A DNA stretch of 64,000 bases from assembly GCA_028551475.1 (NCBI GenBank), contig CM052357.1, positions 20,378,451 to 20,442,450 on the forward strand, read 5' to 3'. Positions 1 to 11,624 of the stretch are shown here, one piece after another (the first letter of the stretch is position 1; every line of letters begins with the position of its first letter). The notes under the pieces were generated by a model that saw only the letters and a list, made by a program, of their open reading frames with translations, had not been told where the DNA came from and made no database searches. A program made the position numbers and the translations under genes. This DNA is from Casuarina equisetifolia. Taxonomy: Eukaryota > Streptophyta > Magnoliopsida > Fagales > Casuarinaceae.

Positions 1-1814
1 TAGTATATAAGAAAATATTAAGAAGTAGAGTCTCCTATTAGAAAGACTTCTTTTCATTAAGAATGAAAGTTACATGTGAAAGAAATATGATTCTTGGAAT
101 AGCTGTATTCTTGCATATTAAGTATATTTAAATGGCTTAAAATTAAACGAGGGCTAAAGTAAATCAACATGAGTTTTGATACAGTAGAAAATCCAAAATT
201 CAACCTAAAAACTTATTTATAAGTTAGAAGACATGTTTCACATTTAGATACTAGGAAAGATAATATCTTTTTCATGTTTCACTATTAACATTTCTCGAAT
301 ATACCTTAAGCTCAAAAATTGAATAAGATGGAGTAAAAATTTCTCTACATATCAAGCATATTTTGAAGAGTAGAAATTTGAATAATAGTTAAATAAAATG
401 AATTTAAATTCTAATATCATATTAGAAAGTTTAAAATTTTATTTAAAAATTAATTCATGAGTTAGTTGAATATTTTTTATTTAAACATTATGTATTTCAA
501 TTTGAAACTTTTTTCATCAATACTTCTCATTTTAGTTTTATTGTTACATTTCCATTTTTTCCTTCTCTTTTTTTTTTCCCTTCTTTACAAGGAGTGAGTA
601 TAAAAAGTTGAAAAATATAGTACAAATGGTTAAAAGTTATAGCGCTTAGTAAATATTTATTCATTCATCCAAGTTACTCCGAATTATGAGGTTAATTTTT
701 TATTTTATATTTTTAACACATGTTCCGGAAGAAAATGGAAAGGATTCGTACTTACGACCAGTAGGAAGGGTTGGGTTCATAGACCCGCCCTTCAACTCCG
801 AGGTTGATTGAGTGACGGAAAGGATGTCTCAGAGTAAAATCGCATCATCACTGCAAGAAAAATCACATCAAAGCGGCATATCTATATTTTATTTCTATAC
901 AGGTCGTCTGGATAAACGGCTAGAAATGCAAAAGAATCCCCGCACAATGCTCAGAAAAAGCAAAAGCAGTTCAGACATGAGCAGCTGCGTCGGACACAGG
1001 GACCACAACCCACATAGTATCCGTGTCCGGGGAAATTGCTGTGATTTTTTTTTGTTGATCGAGCCAAACTTGTCTGCCCGCCCTGAAGTCCCATCTGCCC
1101 CAGGTCCACCTTCATGGCCCTTCCCGAAACAAGGTGTACCGCCATAGGAGACGTCACAGCACCGCAAAGTTGACTGACCGAGGAGACTCTGCGGCTTCCA
1201 CGTAACTTCCCTTGTAGCCCCCCGTGAATATGAAACATCCACTTGTAATTTAATAATAAAGGTCCCCTGTGTCCCACGCCACCCACCTCCACCTCTTTAA
1301 CGAATGAATAATTTTTATTAATATAAGAGGAGATTTTTTTATAAGTGACATAGACTCGTTATTCATTATTACGCTATTAAAAAACAAAAGATATGGAGGA
1401 GAAAGAGGTTGGAAAAGCTTTCATCGACATCATCCATTGCCAACTACCAAACAACAACTCCGGTGGTCCACTCGCAATAAAAAACATGTCCCGTGGGTCT
1501 CACGACGCACACTTCGAGGTCTTTCCCCTCGGTAAAAGGCAACGCCGTGAAAGTAACCGCTTACTTTCGTTTAACTCCGTTTGACGATGTTACCGGTCGG
1601 TACACGGCACCAATTATACAGAGAGTCCAATCATCGACGTGGGCACCTCAAAGATCGTCAATTCAATAAAGGACGCTGCCCGCTCCTCTCGATTATTCCA
1701 ATCTTCGCCGTGTAAAAGAAGTGCGTGACAGCTCAGATGGATGACGTGTTAACTATGGATTGGACCTCTTTCTCGGGTTCTCCGTTTCCGTGTCCAAGTT
1801 GTTTCCCTCCCTTC
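1..1814. other. AT-rich repeats, then upstream region of polyubiquitin
   Basis: No convincing gene is visible. Roughly 1-750 is very AT-rich. Its 230-500 part resembles two diverged copies near 30.2-30.7 kb (shared words around 'aaaaattaattcat'), so it is probably a dispersed repeat. From about 800 to 1800 composition becomes more GC-rich and irregular, as expected of a promoter region. Short open frames here (for example 812-1147 and 1393-1584) show no recognisable domain. Confidence 0.5.
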
Positions 1815-1826
1815 GCTATAAAAAAG
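1815..1826 (+). promoter_or_regulatory. TATA box of polyubiquitin gene
   Basis: 'ctataaaaaag' lies about 30 bp upstream of a plausible start-site region near 1845-1850. It precedes a short pyrimidine-containing leader exon that ends at the 1903 splice donor. Placement fits a plant ubiquitin promoter; the exact transcription start is inferred. Confidence 0.6.
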
Positions 1827-1902
1827 CCTCAACCCCCGCTAGGTTTCAATCGTTCAGGTAGTGTATATTGTGAAGGAGAAAGCTCAATCAAACTCTCTCA
1901 AG

Positions 1903-3870
<1,968 letters not shown>

Positions 3871-4003
3871 GGAATTAGCTGCAATCCACTTCTATTTGAA
3901 TAATGTGTAATGTTTTTTATTACAGTGTGTCCGCAAAAACTTTACTGCTTATGGTTAATGCCTATGGTAACGGCCCTGTAAGGCCATTTAAATAAATTTG
4001 GTG

Positions 4004-4143
4004 TTTTAAGTACATTTGTTTTCGTCTGCTGCACGTATATCTGAACTTATATTTAGCTTATCGGAGACATGCCTTTTAAGTACCTTTGTTTTCGTCTGCT
4101 GCACGTATATCTAAACTTATATTTAGCTTATCGGAGACATGCC
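4004..4143 (+). repeat. 70-bp tandem duplication behind polyubiquitin
   Basis: Two adjacent 70-bp units (4004-4073 and 4074-4143) both run from 'ttttaagtac' to 'gagacatgcc' and differ at only two positions by eye. They lie just past the likely poly(A) site of the polyubiquitin gene. The near identity suggests a young duplication. Confidence 0.9.
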
Positions 4144-4521
4144 TAGGAGAGTGAAGCGAATATCAGGATTTTGCTTGCTAGCAGATGCTTAGAAGGAATC
4201 GACGGCGTAATCGGGTGGAAGACAATGCCATATTAATCCAAAAGCGTGTTTACCAGAGAGCCTGCTTCTCTAGCTCGATGACGTCTATGGCCGGTCAAGA
4301 GACCTTGTAGTTTTAAAGAAATTTCTAGTCTCAATTTAAACTTGAACCTTCATATCAGCCATGAAACACCTAAAGAATTACAAAAGTGAGAAATGAAAGC
4401 CAAAAAGGAGGTTTGCGCAGGCATCGCAGCGGAGAGATTCTATGTCGGGGAAGACTTCTGATCTTAGAGGTTGAAGCTGATGGGAGTAGCGCTTCTCCAT
4501 TTACAGCGGCAGCAGTTCACC

Positions 4522-4779
4522 CTATCGTATTGCTTTCGGTGGCAAGAGCTTTGAATCTTCAACTTTAAATGCAAACCTAGTTAAGGAACCACCATACATC
4601 ATACCAGATTCAACCTTGCCTTGTAGGTTGAGCTTACCAAATTGTGGGCGTGTAAGACTTGGCATATTACTTGACGTAAGGCTAACTGAGTACAGCTCAT
4701 CTGGTCTGGTTGCCGTCACGTAGAGCAAGCTGCCTATCAAGCTTTTGTATATAGTTGCGTCAACCTTCCCTGAATAAAT
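4522..4779 (-). pseudogene. Copia reverse transcriptase C-terminal fragment
   Basis: The minus strand from 4779 translates to a copia segment with the signature IGSLLYVTATRPD, preceded by VDATIYKSL and followed by a degraded LQGKVESGMMY. This is the conserved linker between reverse transcriptase and RNase H. It continues the polymerase relic that ends at 7387, so the two pieces were one gene before the 4780-7386 insertion. Stops and a frameshift make it non-functional. Confidence 0.8.
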
Positions 4780-5576
4780 TGAAAATCAAAGTTTGGTGGG
4801 TTTATATTGAATATGGCAACGTGTGGCCTGTTGTTTCAAGCTTGAGGGGTTTGATTTAGTGAACAAACTGACTGAACGAGGAAGTTCAAGGAGTTTGTAA
4901 ACAAAGAAGATAAACTAAAACATCAAAATTAAAATAAAAGAATGAGATAAAAAAAAAACATAAGGATTTGTAAACAAATGTGAGTACAGAAGATATTCAA
5001 AACTATAAAAAAAACATGTAAAATTTAAAAGAAGTAAAAAAAGGAATATGAAAACTTTCATGAACACAGGGCCAAGTGAACCTACTAACATTCATAGAAG
5101 ATAAAGCATGGCTTTGGATAGAAAAAAACTTTACTTGTACAAAAAATACGTCTTACACAGCCTTTATATAGGCAACCACCGTGACAAAACAACAAGATAC
5201 AACTTGCATGCCACTTGCATGCTACTTGCATGAAGGGACGTTAAACAAACTTGTCAAATTCTCATCATTACATAAAGCAAGTCTGCAAGCATTAAAAGCA
5301 TCAGATAAGGCATAGAAAGAACAGTATGCGGGTCCCTCATTATTTCTCCAAGTCTCCAACCGCATGTGTCAAGCCCACGGACTCTTCTTCGGATAGCTCT
5401 TCCCTGTAAACCCTTAAAGCAGCAAGTGGATCTTCTGTTACCAGATATTCCAGCACAGTGCATGCACCTTCAACATTCTCGTTCATGAAGATATCTCCCG
5501 TGTTGCTTGTAGTTACAAACATGCCATGATCATAATTCTCCCACATTACGGCCAAACAAGAATGGTAACTTTAACA
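4780..5576 (-). repeat. 3' LTR of the 2.6-kb non-autonomous element
   Basis: 797 bp, TG...CA bounded, matched by 6594-7386. It contains an internal 'cttgcatg' triplication near 5205-5233 and a TATA-like 'tttatatagg' near 5162-5171. An open stretch of 71 codons (5340-5555) is present in both LTR copies but resembles no known protein. Confidence 0.9.
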
Positions 5577-5588
5577 CACCCCCTCAAA
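5577..5588 (-). other. Polypurine tract
   Basis: On the minus strand this reads TTTGAGGGGGTG, immediately upstream of the 3' LTR, where a plus-strand primer tract is expected in an LTR retrotransposon. A near copy of the adjoining sequence (caaacttggcatggtaa) recurs at about 5640-5656. Confidence 0.8.
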
Positions 5589-6295
5589 CTTGGCATGGTA
5601 ATGACAAGTTTGATTAGATCAGCAACTTTGACATACCCCTTCAAACTTGGCATGGTAAGGCTGAGTTTGCATTATAAATTTTTTTTTTTTTTGTAATAGA
5701 AAAATTGACAAGATTCTGCTTACTTGAGATGGAAATTCTCCTTTGGAGATTAAAACTATGAGCAAGTTCCTTGCCCTTTTTGGGAGGATTTGACTTGCTT
5801 CAACATGTGAAGTCCCTTGCCCTTTTTGGGAGGACTCTGCAACTGTGAAGATGGGCTATCTTTGCTATGACGCCCTTTTTTTTTCTTTTCATCTTTTGTT
5901 GGAAATTTGATTCTCAACAAAGATAGAACATAGGACACGGAGATATCATCTTCATCGTTGTCCTTGTTTGGTAAATAAGTGGTAGGTAAAGAGAAATGGT
6001 AGATAAATGGAAGTGGCAGATAAATGGCAAATATATGTCACGCATGAAAAGAAATTGCGTGTGTATTGTGTTGGTTGAAATAGAAGCGTGCTTTCTCACA
6101 CTTCATGAAAAGAAATGGCGCATTTTCTTGTGCATTGAGTAGCGCTGCATTACGCTCTCATCTGAGACTGATCCGGGTTGTACCTCAAGATCATATCTCC
6201 TCTTATCAAATTCATCCAAGAGCAGAATCTGAGTTAACTTGGGAGATATTTCTGAGTCATCTCCCATTCTCTTGAGCACGCCTCTTTTGGCGTCC

Positions 6296-6351
6296 CACTT
6301 TCTTCTTTCCTTCCTTCTTCTTTCTTTCTTTCTTTCTTTTTTTTTTTTTAG
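6296..6351. repeat. Pyrimidine microsatellite
   Basis: A tract of TTC and CTTT repeats ending in a T run, lying in the interior of the non-autonomous LTR element. It is low-complexity sequence and adds no coding content. Confidence 0.85.
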
Positions 6352-6578
6352 TTGGTGTGCCTTTCCGGAAGCTGAAAAATTGGGATCTAAAAGCTTTCAT
6401 GAGGAGCCTTGAAAATCTTTTGTGAAACCAAGATCATTTCCTGGTTTGGTAGATTTTGTTCAATGTGCAACGGAATAATTCTTTGATGCCATATGACTCT
6501 GTCTGATAAACAGAGATAAAGTATACCATAGAACAAATAATCCCAAGAGTCGAAAATTAACCTTAAAGGTTAATCCCT

Positions 6579-6590
6579 GCTCTGATACCA
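6579..6590 (-). other. tRNA-Met primer-binding site
   Basis: The minus strand reads TGGTATCAGAGC, the standard complement of the plant initiator-Met tRNA 3' end. It sits three nucleotides inside the 5' LTR (6594-7386) of the non-autonomous element and fixes that element's orientation. Confidence 0.92.
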
Positions 6591-6593
6591 AAT

Positions 6594-7386
6594 TGAAAAT
6601 CAGAGTTTGGTGGGTTTATATTGAATATGGCAAAGTGTGGCCTATTGTTTCAAGCTTGAAGGGTTTGATTTGGTGAACAAACTGACTAAACGAGGAAGTT
6701 CAATGAGTTTGTAAACAAAGAAGATAAACCAAAACATCAAAATTAAAACAAAAAGATGAGATGAAGAACACAAAGATTTGTAAACAAATGTGAGTGTAGA
6801 AGATATTCAAAACTAGAAAGAAAACATGTAAAATTTAAAATAAGCAAAAGAAGGAATATGAAAACTTTCATGAACGCAAGGTCGAGTGGCCCTGCTAACA
6901 TTCAGAGAAGATAAAGCATGGCTTTAGATTGAAAAAAAATTTGCTTGTACAAAGAATACGTCTTACACAACCTTTATATAGGCAACCACCGTGACAAAAC
7001 AACAAGATACAACTTGCATGCCACTTGCATGCTACTTGCATAAAGGGACGTTAAACAAACTTGTCAAATTCTCATCATTACATAGAGCAAGTCTACAAGC
7101 ATTAAAAGCATCAGATAAGGCATAGAAAGAACAGTATACAGGTCCCTCATTATTTCTCCAAGTCTCCAACCGCATGTGTTGAGCCCACAGACTCTTCTTC
7201 GGATAGCTCTTCCCTGTAAACCCTTAAAGCGGCAAGTGGATCTTCTGTTACCAAATATTCCAGCACAGTGCATGCACCTTCAACATTCTCATTCATGAAG
7301 ATATCTCCCACGTTGCTTGTAGTTACAAACATGCCATGATCATAATTCTCCCACGTTACGGCCAAACAAGAATGGTAACTTTAACA
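6594..7386 (-). repeat. 5' LTR of the 2.6-kb non-autonomous element
   Basis: 793 bp, paired with 4780-5576. Both copies begin and end at the same bases. The half containing 5100-5576 / 6910-7386 is better conserved (about 21 differences in 476 bp by eye) than the other half. Confidence 0.9.
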
Positions 7387-9310
7387 AAATAATCAAACAA
7401 AATCCTTTCACTTGACATTTATGGAGTACTAACCTGTTTTGCAGCCATTCCTATTATGCTTGGACAATGGATCCTTGATGAATTTAGTCTAACATAAGAA
7501 TACTACATGGCTACTTAAAGAGATCTCCATTCCAAGGAAGACTTACATCCTTCCCAAATCATTCATTTCAAAAGATCCCATCATCTTAGACTTAAACTAT
7601 AGCATCTTTTCTTGGTTATCTTCCATGATAATTAGATCATTTACATAGACTAAAAAGATTAAGATTGAACTCCCTTCTTGTGCTAGAAACAAAGTAGGCT
7701 TACTTAGGTTGTGGCTAAAGCCTTTCTCCTCAAAGCATATGTTGATTCTATTAAACCAAGCTTTTGGAACTTTTTTCAAACAATATAATGCCTTTTCTCA
7801 GTCCAAGCATTTTGTGTTTAGTTCCTTCCTCCTCATACCCAATGGCTAATCAATGTAGACTTCTTCTTTGATCTTACCATTAAGGAATGCTACCTTTACA
7901 TTTAGTTGTAAGATATGACATTTGTGGTGTGCTGTTATAAATATCATCCATTGAATCGTCTCTAGCCAAGTTACTAAAGCAAATGTTTCAACAAAATCCA
8001 TCCTTAATAGTTTGAAAGAAACCCTAAGCAACAAGTCTAGCCTTGTGCTTTTGAATTCTTCCAAGAGCATCAACCTTTGTCCTAAGTATTCATTTCTACT
8101 CCAACCATGTTCTTTCCATCAAGAAGATTGACAAGTTCTCAAGTATGGTTCTTTGGAATCGTCTTCATCTCTTTATCACAACTGTTTTCCAATCTTCACT
8201 CTTCAATGCTTCTTTATAGGAAGTTGGCTCAAGACTAAGAAAGTTTCATATCTCATAAATGTCTTTAAAAATCCTCATATGAATGGGAGTACAAACTTTA
8301 GTTGAGGTTTCACCTTTTGGAGTCGCATCTTGTTAAGAACTAGTAATCATTGAAGGCACTAATGGTGTTGTATTGGTCAAACTAGGAGGCCTCACATGTT
8401 CATCTACATTATGCTCATTTTGTCTTTAGAAATCCTCTCTTCATTAGGTATATAATCATCTTCCCTTTCTAGAAAAGGAAGAGATATGCGATGAGACTTT
8501 TTAACCTTAAGCCCATAATTCCAAGTAGCATTTTCATTAGTTATAGCATCTCTAAACTTAAATAACCTATTATGCTCCAAGTTATAAAAGCAATATCCTT
8601 TGGATACCAAGATGCATCCCAATAAAATTCCCTTCTCAACTTTTTTCTCCAACTTATTCCTATTCTACTTCGATACATGGATGTAGCATGAAGAACCAAG
8701 TATCTTAAGATAACCTACAAATGACTTTCTTCCCTTTCATGCTTCATAAGAAGTTCTCTTTTGAGTGGAGTTATGCAACTTTAATTTTGCATGTAGATAG
8801 AAATTAAGATTACTTAAGCCAAAAATTCTTCAAAAATGCACTTGTCTTCAAGCATTCTTATGGCCGTTTCAAGAACTACCCTACTCTTTCTTTCTAAGAC
8901 TCCATTCAATTATAGTCTAACGAGTAATGAGCTCACATTGGATGCCCTCTTTCTCACAAAAATGAGTTGAATCTTTATTAAGATACTCCCCTCCATGATC
9001 TAATCTAAGGAACTTTAGTTGCTTTATTGATTCTTTCTCTCGCTCAATTATAAACTACTTGAAAATGCTAAATACTTTTCATTTACCTAAAAGAAAGAAA
9101 CCTAACAATGTCTTGAAGCATCATCTTATGAATACTATGAAGTACTTGGTACCTTTTTCGGTGAAGATCCTTATTAGTCCACACAAGTCAATACAAACTA
9201 AATCCAATAGATTAATTTGTATCTCTTTCCTTTTTGATTGGAAAGTTCTACTATGACATTTCCCAAGCTAACATATTTCATAGACTCAACCATTTAGACA
9301 ATGAGCAACT
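7387..9310 (-). pseudogene. Copia integrase and reverse transcriptase remnants
   Basis: The minus strand gives degraded copia pol in order. It starts with an integrase zinc-region trace (LGKCHSRTF near 9270) and the integrase core (DLVCIDLCG near 9210, FIRCFKT, RSWRGV at the catalytic-Asp region near 9000). The integrase C-terminal block is at 8404-8652 (GILLGCILVSKGY). Reverse transcriptase follows at 7597-8073 (QLNVKVAFLNGKIKEEVY, then LVYVNDLII in place of YVDD). MNDLG and VFLGMEI near 7530 lead straight into the break at 7387. Many stops and frameshifts are present and the catalytic YVDD is altered to YVND, so it is dead. Confidence 0.8.
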
Positions 9311-9380
9311 CTTCCACTAACTTAGAATCAAGGATGAAAGCAAGAAAGAATCAAAAAATAGGATCGTTAAAACCCTACTT

Positions 9381-10205
9381 TGTTGAGAATGAAGATCAAA
9401 AAGGAGAATGCAATTGAAAATAAACAATTTTTTCCTTATTTTCATAATTAATTTACAATAGTTACAAAAATGAACTTTATTGAATCTCAATCCAAAACCA
9501 TATTGGAAAGAAATCAAAGAATTTACAATTGTAATTCTATTTGGATTGCGTGAATTTTCTAGCTAGTGGCTAGCATTTGCTGACAATAAGGCTTGTAGTC
9601 ATGCTCAAGTCATTCACATGTCACATTTGGGTCATAGTTTGCAATCGTGTCGCTAGTTTGCTTAGTAGGTCTAAGGTGTTAAGTGATGTAGCAAACACAA
9701 AGGTGTTCGCAATACATTTATCTAACATGCCCTCGCAAGTTAAAAGGCCAAATGGATTATCAACTTAAAGCAAAGAACGTGGAAACGTGGAAACGTGCAA
9801 AAGAGAGGCCCTTGGTGAAGAAGTTCGTAGGTTAGTCCACAAAGGAGATAAATTAGAAATGAAGTTGGCCACGGGATAAACACTCGTGAATGAAGTGAAA
9901 GTCGATCTCAATGTGCTTGTTACAAAAATTTTGTTTTCTTTATTTTCCTTATTGAATTATAATAGTGATAAAGATGAAGTTTATAGAATCTAAGGATTTG
10001 TAATTGTGATTCTATTCAGATTGGGCCTAAATTTTTTGACTAATGGCTAGGGTTTAATGGTTAGGGATGCTAAGGCTTCCAATCATGCTCAGGTCACTCG
10101 TAAGTCACATCCAAGTCACAAGTTGCAACTAGGTTACCTAGTCTACCTACTAGGTCTAAGGTGCCAAGTGACATGGTGGACACATAGGCATTTGCTAATG
10201 TGGCA
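9381..10205 (-). mobile_element. Collapsed copia element: LTR, RNase H stub, LTR
   Basis: Two diverged direct repeats share matched words such as 'ctaaggtg', 'aagtgat/aagtgac' and 'aaggct'. Copy 9381-9727 is bounded TG...CA; the other, about 9925-10205, ends CA. Between them the minus strand reads KHIEIDFHFIHE...DQPTNFFTKGLSFARFH, the C-terminal copia RNase H block, followed by a purine-rich GCGAGGGC before the 3' LTR. The 5' LTR runs almost directly into RNase H, so nearly all of gag-pol has been deleted. It lies between the gag-protease and integrase parts of the older relic. No clear target duplication was found, so the boundaries are approximate. Confidence 0.55.
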
Positions 10206-10214
10206 TGTTCTGTA

Positions 10215-11600
10215 ATAATGGAGCTCTTCTAAAGAATGGACATTCAAATGGCTAAATTTTTGTGCCATGACCAACATCTATCTTTACATATGGCCAAAGC
10301 ATTAAGCTAATGGTAAATTCCTAGTGTTCTTTATATCCACAACTTCAATCTCCTACCCATCTCATTTTCATCATTTATATGGCAATCTCTAGCCTTAAAT
10401 AACATAACATAATCATGCTACATCATTTGTCTTACACTCAATAGGTTAAAAGTTAAAGTTAGAACCAAAATAATATCCCTAACAACCTTAATACCATAGG
10501 GCATTTTAATTGTAACTACTTCAATTCCAATTATATCAAGGTAAATGTTATTTCCTAGCTTCACTCTTGATTTGTAAGACTTATCTAACTTGCTAAAATC
10601 TCAAATTCATATGTCATACGTTTACTAGACCCAATATCCACATACTAGACATTAGGCTCATTGCTAACAGTGGATAAACAAATATAAAACGAAGAGTTTT
10701 TGGTAGCTTCCTTCTTTTCACTAAAGTTACTTTCATTTACTCCTTAAGCTCACAAATCTTCTCAATATGAACAAACTCAAAGAATAAGTGCATTGAGATT
10801 TACCCTTGTGCCTAAAACTTCTTAAAGTAGTTTAACTTTCTTAGATCTTACAAGAAGGATATTTGTTTTTTCACTCTAACTTCACTAGAATCTAATAATT
10901 ACCTTGAAAATAGGGTATATTTAGAATCAATTTTGTCTTAGAGGTCATTTCTATAGACTTCTTTCATTTTCCCTTATTGACCTTTGTCTTAAAGGCTTCC
11001 AACAATCTCATTAATTCAGACACTACCATCATTGTGAAGTCTTTCTCTTCTCTAAAGTAACAATATTGCAATTAAACTTCTCAATCAAACTTATAAGAAG
11101 TTTCCCCAAGGCATGGGTATTAAGGCTTCAACTAAACCTTTAAAATAGCTAACATCATGGTTAACTTTAATGTAGTAATCACAAACAAATTTTGCTTTTT
11201 CCATTCTTATCATTTCTAGGTCCTTTTTTAGTCCTTGAATAAGAATCATACATGCTTTGGGGTTTCCTAGATACTAGTACTTGAGGAGAACCTAGACTTC
11301 ATGTAATGTGGTTGTGTGAGATAATCTATTGAAAATAAATTGTACAATTGTAAGCTAAAGCACTAACAAAGCCTTGAGCTCCTTTTCAATATTTTTCTTG
11401 TATTTCTCATTTTCACCTAGAGTCATCTATCCTCCATCTACCATCCTTGGTACTCCTCCCATGTCCCAAGTACCTTAACGCTTCAAATATGTAGTCATCT
11501 TAATGGACCAAGTTTTGTAGTTACTACCATTAAAAATTGGTAGTAAAAGCTAAGAATTAGGAATGAAAGGCATTGGTGCTATAAGAGAATAGGCAACTAA
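10215..11600 (-). pseudogene. Copia gag and protease remnant
   Basis: The minus strand holds a gag start-like LPIFNGSNYKTWSIKM (near 11550), a gag core (LISLIEKFNCNIVTLEKRK...VSELMRLLEAF near 11080-10980) and a protease motif, NVWYVDIGSSKRMT (near 10640). In the protease the catalytic D-T/S-G reads D-I-G. A degraded GAG-pre-integrase trace lies near 10250. Multiple stops are present. It is the 5' coding part of the old minus-strand copia relic. Confidence 0.65.
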
Positions 11601-11624
11601 AAAGGAAAAAGCAACCAAAAAAGG

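Larger units (their letters stand above)
4780..7386 (-). mobile_element. Non-autonomous LTR retrotransposon (2.6 kb)
   Basis: Two direct repeats of about 795 bp flank a 1,017-bp interior. On the minus strand the element runs 5' LTR (7386-6594), a 3-nt spacer, an exact initiator-Met tRNA primer-binding site, non-coding interior, a polypurine tract, and 3' LTR (5576-4780). LTRs begin TG and end CA on both strands. The flanks carry a 4-bp duplication (AAAT at 4776-4779 and 7387-7390). The interior has no gag or pol, so it must have moved with enzymes supplied in trans. It is larger than classic TRIMs and smaller than LARDs. By eye the LTRs differ at roughly 50 positions (about 94% identity), mostly transitions. 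It sits inside the reverse transcriptase of an older copia element. Confidence 0.9.
4522..11624 (-). mobile_element. Old Ty1/copia retrotransposon relic, twice interrupted
   Basis: Reading the minus strand from 11.6 kb down to 4.5 kb gives, in copia order, gag, protease, integrase, reverse transcriptase and the start of the RNase H region. All are full of stops and frameshifts. The order is broken by two younger insertions: 9381-10205 between the gag-protease part and integrase, and 4780-7386 inside reverse transcriptase. Neither terminal repeat of this element could be identified. Its 5' side abuts the plus-strand copia at about 11.6 kb and its 3' side fades out near 4.4-4.5 kb. Domain order is seen in translation; the relative ages are inferred from nesting. 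Confidence 0.75.

Noticed and set aside
812..1292. Overlapping frames on both strands upstream of polyubiquitin
   Set aside because: No domain, no splice-consistent extension, and they lie in the probable promoter.
1393..1584. Short frame beginning MEEKEVGKAF, vaguely like NTF2's start
   Set aside because: Similarity ends after about 12 residues and the rest has no NTF2 features; likely chance.
5340..5555. 71-codon frame inside the LTR of the 2.6-kb element as a gene
   Set aside because: Its presence in both LTR copies is explained by LTR duplication; no known domain and no coding context.
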